From contig NZ_PYSY02000002.1 in assembly GCF_003049685.1 (NCBI RefSeq), positions 1,659,727-1,723,726 of the forward strand: a DNA stretch of 64,000 nucleotides, written 5' to 3'. The DNA is from Brucella pituitosa. GTDB taxonomy: Bacteria > Pseudomonadota > Alphaproteobacteria > Rhizobiales > Rhizobiaceae. Made by a program: the position numbers and the translations under genes. The notes beneath the pieces were generated by a model. It saw only the letters and a program-made list of their open reading frames with translations. It made no database searches and was not told the origin of the DNA. Below, one piece after another: positions 27,865 through 37,170 of the stretch. How positions within the stretch are numbered: the first letter of the stretch is position 1; each line of letters opens with the position of its first letter.

Positions 27865-28662
27865 ATGCGTATTCTGAAAACAATTCGTAATTTAGCCATC
27901 GGTTTAACAATGGCTGGTATGTTCGGCATGGCCGATGCCCATGCTGTATCCATTAGTGATATTACGGCTCGTGGTACGGTCAAGATTGGCGTGCTGACAG
28001 GTGCCCCGCCAATGGGTATGGTTGATGAAAAGGGTAATCCAACTGGCTACGACGTCGATGTCGCCAATCTGTTGGGTACATATCTCAATTTGCCTGTGGA
28101 ACTTGTCCCATTGACGCCGCCGGCACGTATTCCTGCGCTGCAAACCGGCAAGGTCGACTTCCTCGTTGCGACGCTTTCTCCGACGGGTGAGCGCGCGAAA
28201 ACGGTGATGTTCACGCAGCCATATAATGCCTTTAATATGGACATCATTTCCGGCCCAGACCAGAACCTTACCAAGCTTGAAGATCTGGCTGGCAAGCGCG
28301 TGTCGGTGAACCGTGGTTCGACGCAGGAAACAGCACTCCGCAAAGCCGCGATCCAGGGTCTCGAAATTGTTGTTTACGAAGACGACTCGACAAGCGCACA
28401 GGCATTGATTGCCGGACAGGTGGATGCTGTGGCATTGCCTTCAACGGTTGGCGAAGCGATCATCAAGCAGCGCCCTGAAGCAGGGTTAAAGGTTGGCTTT
28501 ACCTTCTTCCAGCAGGGTAATTCCATGGCGACCAAGCTTGAAGATTTCGAGTTGCGTCAGTGGCTGAATACGGCCATTTATCTGATGAAGATTTCTGGCG
28601 ATCTGGACAAGATTGCGGTGAAATGGACAGGCCGTCCGATGCCTGACCTGCCATCGTTCTGA
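27865..28662 (+). CDS. ABC transporter substrate-binding protein, amino-acid type (family 3)
   Basis: Periplasmic binding protein, 265 residues. Signal peptide at 1-26 (ending DAHA). The mature part has the family-3 pattern: VKIGVLTGAPPMGMVDEKGN, GYDVDVANLL, a central DFLVATLSPTGER region and LEDLAGKRVSV. A GGAGGAG site lies 5 nt upstream of the ATG. It begins a four-component importer operon. The family usually binds polar amino acids or opines; the dehydrogenases beside it suggest a sugar acid or hydroxy acid, which would be atypical. Confidence 0.88.
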   Translation: MRILKTIRNLAIGLTMAGMFGMADAHAVSISDITARGTVKIGVLTGAPPMGMVDEKGNPTGYDVDVANLLGTYLNLPVELVPLTPPARIPALQTGKVDFLVATLSPTGERAKTVMFTQPYNAFNMDIISGPDQNLTKLEDLAGKRVSVNRGSTQETALRKAAIQGLEIVVYEDDSTSAQALIAGQVDAVALPSTVGEAIIKQRPEAGLKVGFTFFQQGNSMATKLEDFELRQWLNTAIYLMKISGDLDKIAVKWTGRPMPDLPSF

Positions 28663-28670
28663 TTGTTTCA

Positions 28671-28696
28671 CCGTCGGTGCCTCAATGCACCGACGG
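28671..28696 (+). other. Strong hairpin after the binding-protein gene
   Basis: CCGTCGGTGC / GCACCGACGG forms a perfect 10-bp stem with a 6-nt loop, followed by ATTTCTTC. It sits 8 nt after the binding-protein stop and 64 nt before the permease, and would act as a partial terminator or 3'-end stabiliser. Confidence 0.65.
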
Positions 28697-28760
28697 ATTT
28701 CTTCACATCGTTGCATAAAAGAATCCGCACAAGCGCTGTTATTCAGCGGGAGGCCGGACC

Positions 28761-29465
28761 ATGTCCTACACTTTTCAGTTCGGGGTCATTGCCCAGTATC
28801 AGGATGCCCTGCTGGCAGGCATTTGGCTGACAATCAAACTGTCAATCATGTCTATCGTCTTGGGTTGCGCGGGTGGCGTTTTGTTCGCCTCGCTGCGGTC
28901 GATGAACAGCGGAATAATTCGTTTTCTGATTGATGCCTATGTCGAGATCATCCGCAATACACCGTTTCTGGTGCAATTGTTCATCATCTATTTCGGGCTG
29001 CCTGCCATAGGCTTCCGTGTGGGTGCCGAAGTTGCGGCCCTCATTGGCATGACAATTAATCTCACAGCCTATTCTACGGAAATCATCCGCTCAGGTATTG
29101 AGGCTGTCCATAAATCGCAGATTGAGGCAGGTGAGGCACTCGGTTTCACTCGGCTTCAGATTTACCGTCATGTGATCATTCTGCCGGCTTTGGCAAAGGT
29201 CTATCCGGCCTTATGCAGCCAGTTCGTGTTGATGATGCTCGCATCCAGCGTTTGCTCTGTTATTTCAACGCAGGAGCTGGCCGCATCTGCCGCCTTCGTT
29301 GAATCCCAAACCTATCGTTCATTCGAGGTCTATATCGTCGTGACCCTGATTTATCTGGGACTGGCATTGTGCTTGCGCGCTGTCCTTGCACTGGTCGGGC
29401 TTTGGCTGTTTGGTCGCCGTGTTGCCCGCCGCACTGTAGTAGCAATTCCGGAGGCGTCAGCATGA
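28761..29465 (+). CDS. Amino-acid-type ABC transporter permease 1 (HisMQ-like)
   Basis: Inner-membrane permease, 234 residues. It has the family N-terminus (LLAGIWLTIKLSIMSIVLG), the YVEIIRNTPFLVQLFIIYFGLP motif region near residue 60, and the EAGEALGFTRLQIYRHVILP coupling loop. Its stop overlaps the second permease's ATG. Functions as a heterodimer with that permease. Confidence 0.88.
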   Translation: MSYTFQFGVIAQYQDALLAGIWLTIKLSIMSIVLGCAGGVLFASLRSMNSGIIRFLIDAYVEIIRNTPFLVQLFIIYFGLPAIGFRVGAEVAALIGMTINLTAYSTEIIRSGIEAVHKSQIEAGEALGFTRLQIYRHVIILPALAKVYPALCSQFVLMMLASSVCSVISTQELAASAAFVESQTYRSFEVYIVVTLIYLGLALCLRAVLALVGLWLFGRRVARRTVVAIPEASA

Positions 29466-30109
29466 CTTTTCGCAGCTTCGGACCAGACGAATTTCTGTTT
29501 CTGCTTACGGGCTTGCAGTGGACGGTACTATTGACTGCTATCGCATTGATCGGCGGCGGCATTGCCGGGTTTTTGATCGCGCTAGCCCGTGTTTCTACGA
29601 TCAAATGGCTGCGTGTGGTCGCTGGCACTTATATCCAGATCATTCAGGGTATCCCCGTGCTGATGATCCTGTTTCTCTCTTACTATGGTTTGAGCCTCGC
29701 AGGATTTGATCTGCATCCGCTGATTGCCGCCGGGGCATCGATGTCGATATATGCATCGGGCTATCTGGCAGAAATCTGGCGCGGTTGCATTCAGTCAGTT
29801 CCCAAACAGCAATGGGAAGCATCTGAGTCACTCGCTATGACGCGCGCTCAGCAGTATCGTTATGTGATCCTGCCGCAGGCTGTCCGCATTTCCTTGCCGT
29901 CAACGGTCGGTTTCGCTGTGCAGGTCGTCAAGAACACCTCGATCGCGTCGATTATCGGCTTTGTCGAACTGGCCCGGGCAGGCACGCTCATCAACAATGC
30001 AACGTTCCAACCATTCCGCGTTTTTGTGGTGGTCGCAGCGCTCTATTTCGCTGTTTGCTACCCATTGTCATTGCTATCGCGCTGGCTGGAAAGGAGGCTC
30101 AATGTCTGA
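29462..30109 (+). CDS. Amino-acid-type ABC transporter permease 2 (HisMQ-like)
   Basis: 215 residues. I placed the start at the ATG at 29462 (MTFRSFGPDEFLFLL), which overlaps the previous stop by 4 nt; the frame runs upstream to 29369 without support. Family motifs: YIQIIQGIPVLMILFLSYYG and the coupling loop QWEASESLAMTRAQQYRYVI. Its end overlaps the ATPase start by 8 nt. Confidence 0.88.
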   Translation: MTFRSFGPDEFLFLLTGLQWTVLLTAIALIGGGIAGFLIALARVSTIKWLRVVAGTYIQIIQGIPVLMILFLSYYGLSLAGFDLHPLIAAGASMSIYASGYLAEIWRGCIQSVPKQQWEASESLAMTRAQQYRYVILPQAVRISLPSTVGFAVQVVKNTSIASIIGFVELARAGTLINNATFQPFRVFVVVAALYFAVCYPLSLLSRWLERRLNV

Positions 30110-30833
30110 AGTCGTCATCAATAATGTTCACAAGAGCTTCGGCAATGTCGAAGTCCTCAAAGGTGTCTCTCTTGCAGTTGAACGCGGTGAAGTTTTTGCC
30201 CTCATCGGTCGCTCAGGCTCGGGAAAAAGCACATTGCTGCGCTGCATCAACGGGCTCGAGAAGATCAACTCTGGCGAGATCGAAATCGCTGGTCATAAAG
30301 TGACCAGTGACGCCGCTCAGTTGCGTAAGCTGCGCAAAGACGTGGGCATCGTCTTCCAAAGCTACAACCTGTTTCCGCATCTGACAGTTGGGGAAAACAT
30401 CATGCTCGCGCCGAAAATCGTGAAGGATGTCCCAAAAGCCGATGCGCGAAAAAAGGCCGAGGAGGTTTTGAAGCTCGTCGGGCTTTCAGAAAAGTTCGAT
30501 GCCTATCCGGATCAATTGTCGGGCGGCCAGCAGCAGCGTGTTGCTATTGCGCGTTCTTTGGCGATGCAGCCTAAGGTTATGCTGTTCGACGAAGTGACAT
30601 CCGCACTTGATCCGGAACTCACGGAAGAAGTGTTGAATGTGATGGAAGAACTGGCGCGCGGCGGCATGACGATGATCCTTGTCACGCACGAAATGGCCTT
30701 TGCCAGACGCGTCGCGACGAAAACCATTTTTATGCATCAGGGCACGATCTGGGAAGAGGGGCCTTCAGCCGAGCTGTTTGCCAACCCCAAGACTGCTGAA
30801 CTTCGTCAGTTCGTTAAATCGGACGTCAAATAG
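30102..30833 (+). CDS. Amino-acid-type ABC transporter ATPase (GlnQ/HisP-like)
   Basis: 243 residues, normal for GlnQ-type ATPases. Walker A GRSGSGKST is at about 35-43, Q-loop QSYNLFPHLTV, signature LSGGQQQRVAIARSLA at about 138-153, Walker B VMLFDEVTSALD and the H-loop in VTHEMAFARRV. An AAGGAGG site lies just upstream of the ATG at 30102. Energises the importer encoded directly upstream. Confidence 0.9.
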   Translation: MSEVVINNVHKSFGNVEVLKGVSLAVERGEVFALIGRSGSGKSTLLRCINGLEKINSGEIEIAGHKVTSDAAQLRKLRKDVGIVFQSYNLFPHLTVGENIMLAPKIVKDVPKADARKKAEEVLKLVGLSEKFDAYPDQLSGGQQQRVAIARSLAMQPKVMLFDEVTSALDPELTEEVLNVMEELARGGMTMILVTHEMAFARRVATKTIFMHQGTIWEEGPSAELFANPKTAELRQFVKSDVK

Positions 30834-30863
30834 CTCCCGAAATATCCATTGAAGAGAAATAGT

Positions 30864-31799
30864 ATGTCCGTTGAAATACTCCAGCTTTGCCCATTGATCC
30901 CCGCGATGGAGCAAAGCCTGAACGAGCAGTATAAAGTCCATCGCTGGTTCGAGATTGCAGATCAGAATGCGTTCCTGAATGCACATGCTGACAAGGTTAA
31001 AGGCGTTGTCACCGGCGGTCATATAGGCATTCCAAATGAACTGGCAGATCGTTTGCCCGCGCTTGAAATTGTCGCCATCAATGGCGTTGGGTTTGACAAG
31101 GTCGATCTGCCAAAGGCACGCCAAAGAGGATATGGCGTTTCAAATACGCCGGATGTTTTGACAACCGATGTGGCCGATACAGCGATTGGTCTCATTATAG
31201 CTCAGGCGCGCCACATTGCGAGTGCTGATGCCCATGTGCGTAAGGGAAATTGGCCAAAAGCCGAAATCGGGCTTGGCACACGCGTCAGTGGGCGGCGGTA
31301 TGGGATCTTTGGCTTGGGTCGTATCGGCAAGGCAATTGCCCGGCGGCTGGAGGGCTTTGATGGGCAGATCAGCTATACTGGCAGGGCAAAGCAGGATGTT
31401 GATTACGACTATTACCCAAGCCTTCTGGAGCTTGCGCAGAACTGCGATGTTCTGGTGATAGCTGCCGCAGCAAGTGCTGAAACCCGCCATGCGATCAATG
31501 CCGATGTGCTCGCAGCCCTCGGATCAAATGGTGTGTTGATCAATATCGCGCGTGGTTCGCTTGTCGATGAAGTGGCGCTGGTTAAGGCGTTGCAGTCCGG
31601 GCAACTTGGCGGTGCCGGGCTTGATGTCTTTGAGAATGAGCCAACGGTTCCTGCCGAACTCTATGACATGCCGAATGTGGTACTCACACCGCATATTGGC
31701 AGTGGAACGCATCAGACCCGAAAGGCAATGGCTGATCTCGTTTTGGCAAATCTGAGCGCGCACTTCAGCGGCAAAGAACTGGTGACTCCGGTCGTATAG
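30864..31799 (+). CDS. D-isomer-specific 2-hydroxyacid dehydrogenase (GhrB-like)
   Basis: NAD(P)-dependent reductase, 311 residues. Nucleotide-binding motif FGLGRIGKAIARR (about 148-160), substrate/catalytic region NIARGSLVDE and the catalytic histidine in LTPHIGSGTHQTR. The family reduces glyoxylate, hydroxypyruvate or 2-ketogluconate. The ATG at 30864 is preferred over an in-frame TTG at 30849. It follows the ATPase by 30 nt in the same operon. Beside idonate-type dehydrogenases, a 2-keto-sugar-acid reductase is the best guess. Confidence 0.86.
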   Translation: MSVEILQLCPLIPAMEQSLNEQYKVHRWFEIADQNAFLNAHADKVKGVVTGGHIGIPNELADRLPALEIVAINGVGFDKVDLPKARQRGYGVSNTPDVLTTDVADTAIGLIIAQARHIASADAHVRKGNWPKAEIGLGTRVSGRRYGIFGLGRIGKAIARRLEGFDGQISYTGRAKQDVDYDYYPSLLELAQNCDVLVIAAAASAETRHAINADVLAALGSNGVLINIARGSLVDEVALVKALQSGQLGGAGLDVFENEPTVPAELYDMPNVVLTPHIGSGTHQTRKAMADLVLANLSAHFSGKELVTPVV

Positions 31800-31889
31800 A
31801 ACGCCGTGCGCCCTCTTGGACGCACAAAGGTCGCTCTAACAGTTTAAATTATGCAGTAGCCGAGCATTTCGAGTAGGCTGAAAACAATG

Positions 31890-31910
31890 AAGGCGGCCAA
31901 TGGCCGCCTT
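31890..31910. terminator. Terminator-like hairpin between convergent genes
   Basis: AAGGCGGCC / GGCCGCCTT forms a perfect 9-bp stem with a 3-nt loop, followed by TCTT. It lies between the end of the transporter/dehydrogenase operon and the end of the minus-strand dehydrogenase, and can serve both. Confidence 0.7.
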
Positions 31911-31912
31911 TC

Positions 31913-32797
31913 TTACGATAACTTGCCGTCGAGCAGGCGCATCATCTCGGCGGAATCCCTGTCACCCAATCCTGCTGCACAGAGAAGCCTGTGGATTTCA
32001 ACAGCCTGCCCTGTCATTGGCAGCGGGGTCTTCGTCTTCATGGCAAAAGCTTGGAGTGCGTCCAAGTCTTTCAGCATGTTGTCGATGCGTCCGGTAGGTG
32101 TGTAGTCGCGGGCCGCGAACTTTCCCATGAACTCCTGCATGATACGGTTGTCGGCTCGCCCGCCTGCCAGTGCTTGTGGAATAATTGCCGGGTCCACACC
32201 GCCAGCTTCTGCGAGCTTAACGGCTTCTGCTACGGCCTGAAACGCCACAGCGCAGAAAAGCTGGTTGATGAGTTTGGTCGTCTGGCCCGCTCCACTTGGG
32301 CCCATCAATGTGTAGTTGGTGCTAAGATGTTGCATCACGGTATAGGCGTGATTGAAGTCTTCTTTTTCACCGCCCGCGACGATGGTCAGCTCCCCAGTCA
32401 GTGCGCGCGGTGCACCACCAGACAGTGGGCAATCAACCCATTTCATGCCCGTTTCAGAAGCGAGTTTCTCTGCCATTTTTGCAGTTTCTGACGGATCTAT
32501 GGACGACATGTCGATGAGGGTTTTCCCTGCGGATGCTGCTTGTGCAACGCCACCCTCTCCAAACACAACGCTGCGCACGATATTGGCATGGTTGAGGCTC
32601 AGAATGACAAAGTTACTCTCTGCGGTAGCTGTAGCCGGAGATTCTGCGGCTGTTGCACCTTTCTCGACAAGCCTGGCTACCTTATCGGCGTCCAGATCAA
32701 AAACTCGCACTCTGTTGCCAGTTTCAAGCAATCGGGTGGCGATCGCCGTGCCCATGATGCCTGCACCGATGACCGCGACATTTGAAGTCTTGCTCAT
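31913..32797 (-). CDS. Beta-hydroxyacid dehydrogenase (3-HIBDH/GarR family)
   Basis: NAD(P)-dependent dehydrogenase, 294 residues. Rossmann motif VAVIGAGIMGTAIATRLLETG (about 8-27), substrate-binding DCPLSGGAPRA at about 121-131 and the catalytic lysine in GAGQTTKLINQLF (about 170). The family includes tartronate semialdehyde reductase, 3-hydroxyisobutyrate dehydrogenase and threonate-type enzymes. It lies 34 nt after the SDR in the minus-strand operon that starts at the perfect operator. Likely acts on a C3-C6 hydroxy acid; which one is not decidable here. Confidence 0.85.
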   Translation of the reverse strand: MSKTSNVAVIGAGIMGTAIATRLLETGNRVRVFDLDADKVARLVEKGATAAESPATATAESNFVILSLNHANIVRSVVFGEGGVAQAASAGKTLIDMSSIDPSETAKMAEKLASETGMKWVDCPLSGGAPRALTGELTIVAGGEKEDFNHAYTVMQHLSTNYTLMGPSGAGQTTKLINQLFCAVAFQAVAEAVKLAEAGGVDPAIIPQALAGGRADNRIMQEFMGKFAARDYTPTGRIDNMLKDLDALQAFAMKTKTPLPMTGQAVEIHRLLCAAGLGDRDSAEMMRLLDGKLS

Positions 32798-32831
32798 CAA
32801 TCTTCTCCCATGATTGACGTAGAATCCATGC

Positions 32832-33595
32832 TCAGACGCTGGCGGTCATACCACCATCGACATGGAGCACCTGACCATTGACGAAGGACGAGGCATTGCT
32901 GCTCAGATAGACTGCAGCCCCACCAGCTCTTCCACGTTACCCCATCGGCCTGCGGGTGTGCGCTTTCAAGCCAGCCAGTGAACTCTGGATTGTCGACCAG
33001 TGCCTGATTGAGCGGCGTTTTGAAGTAACCGGGAGCGATAGCATTGATCTGGAGGCCATATTTGGCCCAGTCGGTGGCCATGCCGCGCGTTAGATTGCGC
33101 ACAGCGCCTTTCGTTGCGGTATAGGGTGCAATGGATGGACGTGCCAATTCACTCTGAACTGAGGCAATATTGATAATCTTGCCGTGCCTACGACCGATCA
33201 TATGGCGCGCCACAGCAGCCGACGTAAAAGACGCTGGAAACATTGGTTGCAAGCAACTGCTGCCATTTGTCGTCGGGAAAGTCTTCAAGTGGCGCACGAA
33301 ACTGCATGCCTGCGTTATTGATAAGAATTTCGGTGGGGCCGATTTCGCGTTCAATCGCGTCGACACCTGCCTTCACCGCTTCAATATCAGTGACGTCAAA
33401 ATAGGAGGCATGTGCCTTGTGGCCTGCATCTCTCAAATTTTTTACCGCTGTGTCGACTTTGGTTTGATCGCGACCGTTGATAACTACTTCGGCACCATGC
33501 TCGGCGAGGCCTTGAGCCAGAGCCAGGCCAATGCCCTGACTTGAGCCGGTTATCAGGGCCAGTTTGCCCGTCAGGTCGAAGAGCGGAAATGTCAT
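32832..33595 (-). pseudogene. SDR oxidoreductase, gluconate 5-dehydrogenase (IdnO)-like, frameshifted
   Basis: Short-chain dehydrogenase of about 254 residues when repaired. N-terminus LFDLTGKLALITGSSQGIGLALA has the TGxxxGIG cofactor motif; NNAG and the YxxxK catalytic pair (YTATK) follow. It strongly resembles IdnO-type 5-keto-gluconate reductases (QSELAR, GYFKTPLNQALV). Single bases are missing near 33224, 32962 and 32920. Repaired, the C-terminus reads LVGAAVYLSSNASSFVNGQ and ends at the TGA at 32832-32834. First gene of the minus-strand operon facing the zinc dehydrogenase. Confidence 0.84.
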
Positions 33596-33654
33596 TGGTT
33601 CCTCCCAGATATCGAAATGCTTTATCAGTCATTGACAGTATTGTTCTTGCATAA

Positions 33655-33670
33655 ATGTTATCGATAACAT
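33655..33670. promoter_or_regulatory. GntR/IdnR-type operator, copy 3 (perfect palindrome)
   Basis: ATGTTATCGATAACAT is a perfect 16-bp palindrome in the 101-bp gap between the divergent SDR and zinc-dehydrogenase genes. It resembles the known E. coli GntR/IdnR operator pattern (ATGTTA-C-G-TAACAT type). Two near-identical copies lie 6 kb away upstream of the transporter and the regulator. Confidence 0.82.
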
Positions 33671-33696
33671 ATGCAAGTTAGATCAGGGAGGACCGC

Positions 33697-34725
33697 ATGA
33701 AAACTGTCGTCATTCACGCCGCTAAAGACCTCAGAATTGAGGAGCGCGAACCTGAAGCTGTCAGCTCAGGTCAGGTTGAGATTGCCATTGAGGCAGGTGG
33801 GATTTGTGGTTCCGACCTCCACTATTATAACCACGGCGGTATCGGGGCCATTCGCCTGCGCGAACCGATGATACTCGGTCATGAAGTGGCGGGAACCATC
33901 ACAGCTCTGGGGAATGGTGTGAGTGGTCTGGCTATTGGCGATCAGGTGGCTGTCTCGCCGAGCAGGCCTTGCAATGCTTGTCAGTATTGCCTCAAGGGCA
34001 TGCAGAACCACTGCCTGAATATGCGCTTTATGGCAGCGCCATGCCCATGCCACATATTCAGGGTGCCTTTCGTCAAAGACTGGTCGCCGAAAGCTGGCAA
34101 TGCCACAAGGTCGGCGACGGTATCTCCATTCACGAGGCTGCATTTGCTGAACCTTTGGCTGTGACACTTCACGCTGTCGCACGCGCTGGATCACTGCTGA
34201 ACAAGCGCGTGCTCGTGACACTCTGGACCAATTGGTGCTTTGATTGTCATTGCTGCACGCGCCCATGGTGCGCGCGAGATCGTCGCGACCGACGTGATGG
34301 AGCCAGTGCTCAAAAAGGTCAGGGAAGTTGGCGCAGATCGGACCATTAATGTGGCGGAGAACCCGGAGCAGTTGACGAGCTATGCGGCAAACAAAGGCTA
34401 CTTCGATGTCATGTTTGAAGCATCTGGCAATGAGCGCGCAATGCGGGCGGGATTAGAAGTGCTGAAGCCGCTTGGCATTCTGGTACAGGTCGGCCTTGGG
34501 GGCGATGTTTCCATTCCACAAAATATTGTGGTTTCAAAAGAAATCGATATGCGCGGCTCATTCCGGTTTCATGAGGAGTTTGGTCTTGCGGTCGATATGA
34601 TCAACCGCAAAACCGTCGATGTGAAGCCACTTCTAAGTTCCGTCTATCCGCTTGAAGACGTTCTCTCAGCTTTTGAGATTGCCGGGGATCGCAACCAATC
34701 CATGAAGGTTCAGTTGACGTTTTAG
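33697..34725 (+). pseudogene. Zinc-dependent alcohol dehydrogenase, L-idonate 5-dehydrogenase (IdnD)-like, frameshifted
   Basis: Medium-chain dehydrogenase of about 343 residues when repaired. Catalytic zinc site GGICGSDLHYYNHGG (about 32-46) and GHEVAG; structural-zinc cysteines in CNACQYCLKGMQNHC (about 92-106). Frame breaks near 34028 (one T missing in a T run) and near 34220 (two bases missing where GSGPIGA of the NAD-binding motif should be). A GGGAGG site lies 5 nt before the ATG. The CGSDLHYY motif and length match IdnD, which oxidises L-idonate to 5-ketogluconate; the divergent IdnO-like SDR would then make gluconate. Confidence 0.85.
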
Positions 34726-34729
34726 AGAC

Positions 34730-36253
34730 TTATTGGCGGGGAGTTCTCGCATAGCGGTTCATGCCGATATCTTTTGACGTTGCCCGGCGATGGATTTCGG
34801 CCATGGTCGAATGAAACGCGGCGTTGCGTTGTTCCAGCTTGGCATGTTCCGCGAGATGTGCCGGCACAAGTTCACGGATTTCAGCAAGGATAGTGGCCTC
34901 ATTGATTGAGCGCATACGCCCCTGATGAACGACGATTTCACCAGCCACCATAACAGTCTCGATCGATGAGCCATTCTCTGAATAGACCAGATGCCGCGCA
35001 ACGTCATTGAGCGGTGTAAAGCTGAGGGTGGTCAGATCGAGGATCAATAAGTCTGCTGCCTTGCCGACTTCAAGTGAGCCGGTGACGTTTTCGAGCATCG
35101 CGCTGCGCGCACCATTAATCGTGGCCATCTTGAGTATCTCGTCGGCATAGATCCATTGCTTGTAATCAGGGCCGGATACACTGTGGATCAGTCCTGCCAC
35201 ACGCATAACGTCGAAAATGCGAGCGGTATCGTTCGAAGAAACACCATCCGTTCCAAGTCCAATGGTCACGCCTGCATCGATAAGCTGGCGAATGGGCGCA
35301 ATGCCCGCGCCAAGCTTTTGATTGGAAATCGCATTATGTGCAACTGAACATTTGGCCGCGCCCATTAGTTCTATGTCTTGCTCGCTGACCCAGACAGAAT
35401 GGGCAACAGTGGTGTTGCGCGAGAGAACCCCCAAATCGTGCATATAGGCGATGAGACTCTTGCCATAGAGCTCGTGGCCAGTAACGGCCTGGGTTTTTGT
35501 TTCAAGAATATGGGTATGCAAAGGCACACCCATTTCTACTGCAAGGGCATGACAGGCCTGAAGCAACTCCGAGGTACAGCGCTGCGGTGCAGACGGTGCC
35601 AGCATAAAATTGATACGACCAGCCGCGCCATGCAGCGCAGAGAAGGCAGAACGGCAATAATCCATATAGGCGTTGGCTGACATCGGCGATCCGAAATCGA
35701 GCTGTTTCTGCAAATCGAGCGGCATTACCTCTCGGGCATAAGGCAGTGCGTCCAACGTATGGATATTCATCGCAGCGCTCGACACATTGGCCCTAATGCC
35801 AGCGTCTTCATATGCTTTGAAAACGGCTGAAAGCCGGGACAGATCATGTACAGGCGGGTCGAAAAAATCGTCGCATATCGTTGTGACGCCATTGCGCAAC
35901 GACTCCATCGCTAACAGCAGGCTGCGAAGATAAAGCAGTCTTTCATCAATGACTGGCCCCATTAGCAACGGATAGGCGTAGAGCAACCAGATTTCGAGCG
36001 GCATGCCTTCATAGCGCCCGCGAAAGAATGTCTCGCTGGAATGTGTATGAGCGTTGATAAGACCAGGCATGATGAGCCGGTTCTTGCCATCAATAATAGT
36101 TGCATCGGGAGCAGACAAGAGATTCTGCCCGATAGCAGAAATCCGCCCATTCTCAATCAGGAGGTCGCCCTGAATTGGGCGACTTCCATGTTGCGCGCAC
36201 ATTGTCAGGACAGTCGCGTTCTTGATTATCGTCTGCTTCTGTTTCATGGTCAT
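34730..36253 (-). CDS. Amidohydrolase (TRZ/ATZ, SsnA-like nucleobase-deaminase family)
   Basis: Zinc amidohydrolase, 507 residues. Metal-binding HTHSSETFFRG (about 70-80), HTHILET (about 250), the HSVWVSEQDIEL histidine, and GTDGVSSNDTARIFD. The family contains 8-oxoguanine deaminase, S-adenosylhomocysteine deaminase, cytosine/guanine deaminases and triazine hydrolases. The ATG at 36253 (MTMKQK) has AGGA 7 nt upstream; the frame extends to 36391 but overlaps the permease end and lacks support. It is the last gene of a nucleoside-type transporter operon, which favours a purine- or pyrimidine-like substrate. Confidence 0.86.
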   Translation of the reverse strand: MTMKQKQTIIKNATVLTMCAQHGSRPIQGDLLIENGRISAIGQNLLSAPDATIIDGKNRLIMPGLINAHTHSSETFFRGRYEGMPLEIWLLYAYPLLMGPVIDERLLYLRSLLLAMESLRNGVTTICDDFFDPPVHDLSRLSAVFKAYEDAGIRANVSSAAMNIHTLDALPYAREVMPLDLQKQLDFGSPMSANAYMDYCRSAFSALHGAAGRINFMLAPSAPQRCTSELLQACHALAVEMGVPLHTHILETKTQAVTGHELYGKSLIAYMHDLGVLSRNTTVAHSVWVSEQDIELMGAAKCSVAHNAISNQKLGAGIAPIRQLIDAGVTIGLGTDGVSSNDTARIFDVMRVAGLIHSVSGPDYKQWIYADEILKMATINGARSAMLENVTGSLEVGKAADLLILDLTTLSFTPLNDVARHLVYSENGSSIETVMVAGEIVVHQGRMRSINEATILAEIRELVPAHLAEHAKLEQRNAAFHSTMAEIHRRATSKDIGMNRYARTPRQ

Positions 36254-36275
36254 CGATCCGTCCTGATTGTTGCGA

Positions 36276-37170
36276 CTACTGATCTCGTAGTTCACTAAAG
36301 CCGCTGGCGGCCTTTGTGCCACCGCGCAACTGAGTACTGACCCAGATTCCGACAACGGTGGCGATATAAGGAAGCGCAAGCAGGAGATCATGGGGGGACA
36401 CGATCGCCGAAAGCGAGCTGTGCCCTGATGCCGAGCGCGCCCACAACCGCGAAGAACGTGGCTGCCAGACTTGCACCAATCGGATGACCCGCGCCAAAAA
36501 TAACGGCGGCAAAACCCATAAAACCACGACCGGCAGTCATGTTCTGAGTAAAGATCTGAAGGCTACCGGCTGCAAGCTCTGCGCCTGCGAGTGCACATAG
36601 TATCCCACCAATCATCAGTGCTACGAGACGCATAACGGCTGGATTGACACCAACACTGCGCGCTGCAAATGGATGTTCGCCCGCTGCCGCCAGACGCAGA
36701 CCGAAACGCGTCCTTCGCAAGACGACCCACATGGCGAATACGACAAACGGCATCATCAGGACGAGGATCGAAAGTGAGCCATATGCCCCGAAAGCCGGCC
36801 CAATGCGCGGCAGGCCAAAGGGAGCACTAACGGCTGCTTGTGTTCCGAAAATCGATTGTACAGCAAGAGCAGTGCCGCCTAGACCCAATCCGGTAAGCCC
36901 GAGACCTGCGATGATCTGATTGGCTTTGAGTTTTTCGACCACAAACCAGAAGAGGATCGATCCGACGACACATACGACAATGGCAATCAAAAGCGCAAAC
37001 CAGATTGATTGTGTGAGTACAATGCCGATGATTGTCGCGCAGGCACCTGCAATCATCAGGCCTTCAAGCCCCAGATGCCAGATACCGGTTCGCTGAGCGA
37101 TGACGCCTGCAAGGGTGACATAAATCAGCGGTGTGCCTGAACGCAGGATCGCGATTACGAAGTCTTCCAT
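36276..37170 (-). pseudogene. Nucleoside-type ABC transporter permease 2 (NupQ/YufQ-like), frameshifted at its end
   Basis: Membrane subunit of the BMP-dependent nucleoside/purine importer family, about 297 residues when repaired. It starts MEDFVIAILRSGTPLIYVTLAG and contains GIWHLGLEGLMIAGA (about 29-43), a signature of these permeases. A G6 run (36392-36397) carries one extra base, ending the frame early at GDRVPP; deleting it restores HDLLLALPYIATVVGIWV and a TAG at 36276. It overlaps the upstream permease gene by 16 nt. Confidence 0.85.

Noticed and set aside
36254..36391. N-terminal extension of the amidohydrolase to 36391
   Set aside because: It overlaps the permease C-terminus, lacks a ribosome-binding site and has no family similarity; the ATG at 36253 has a good site.
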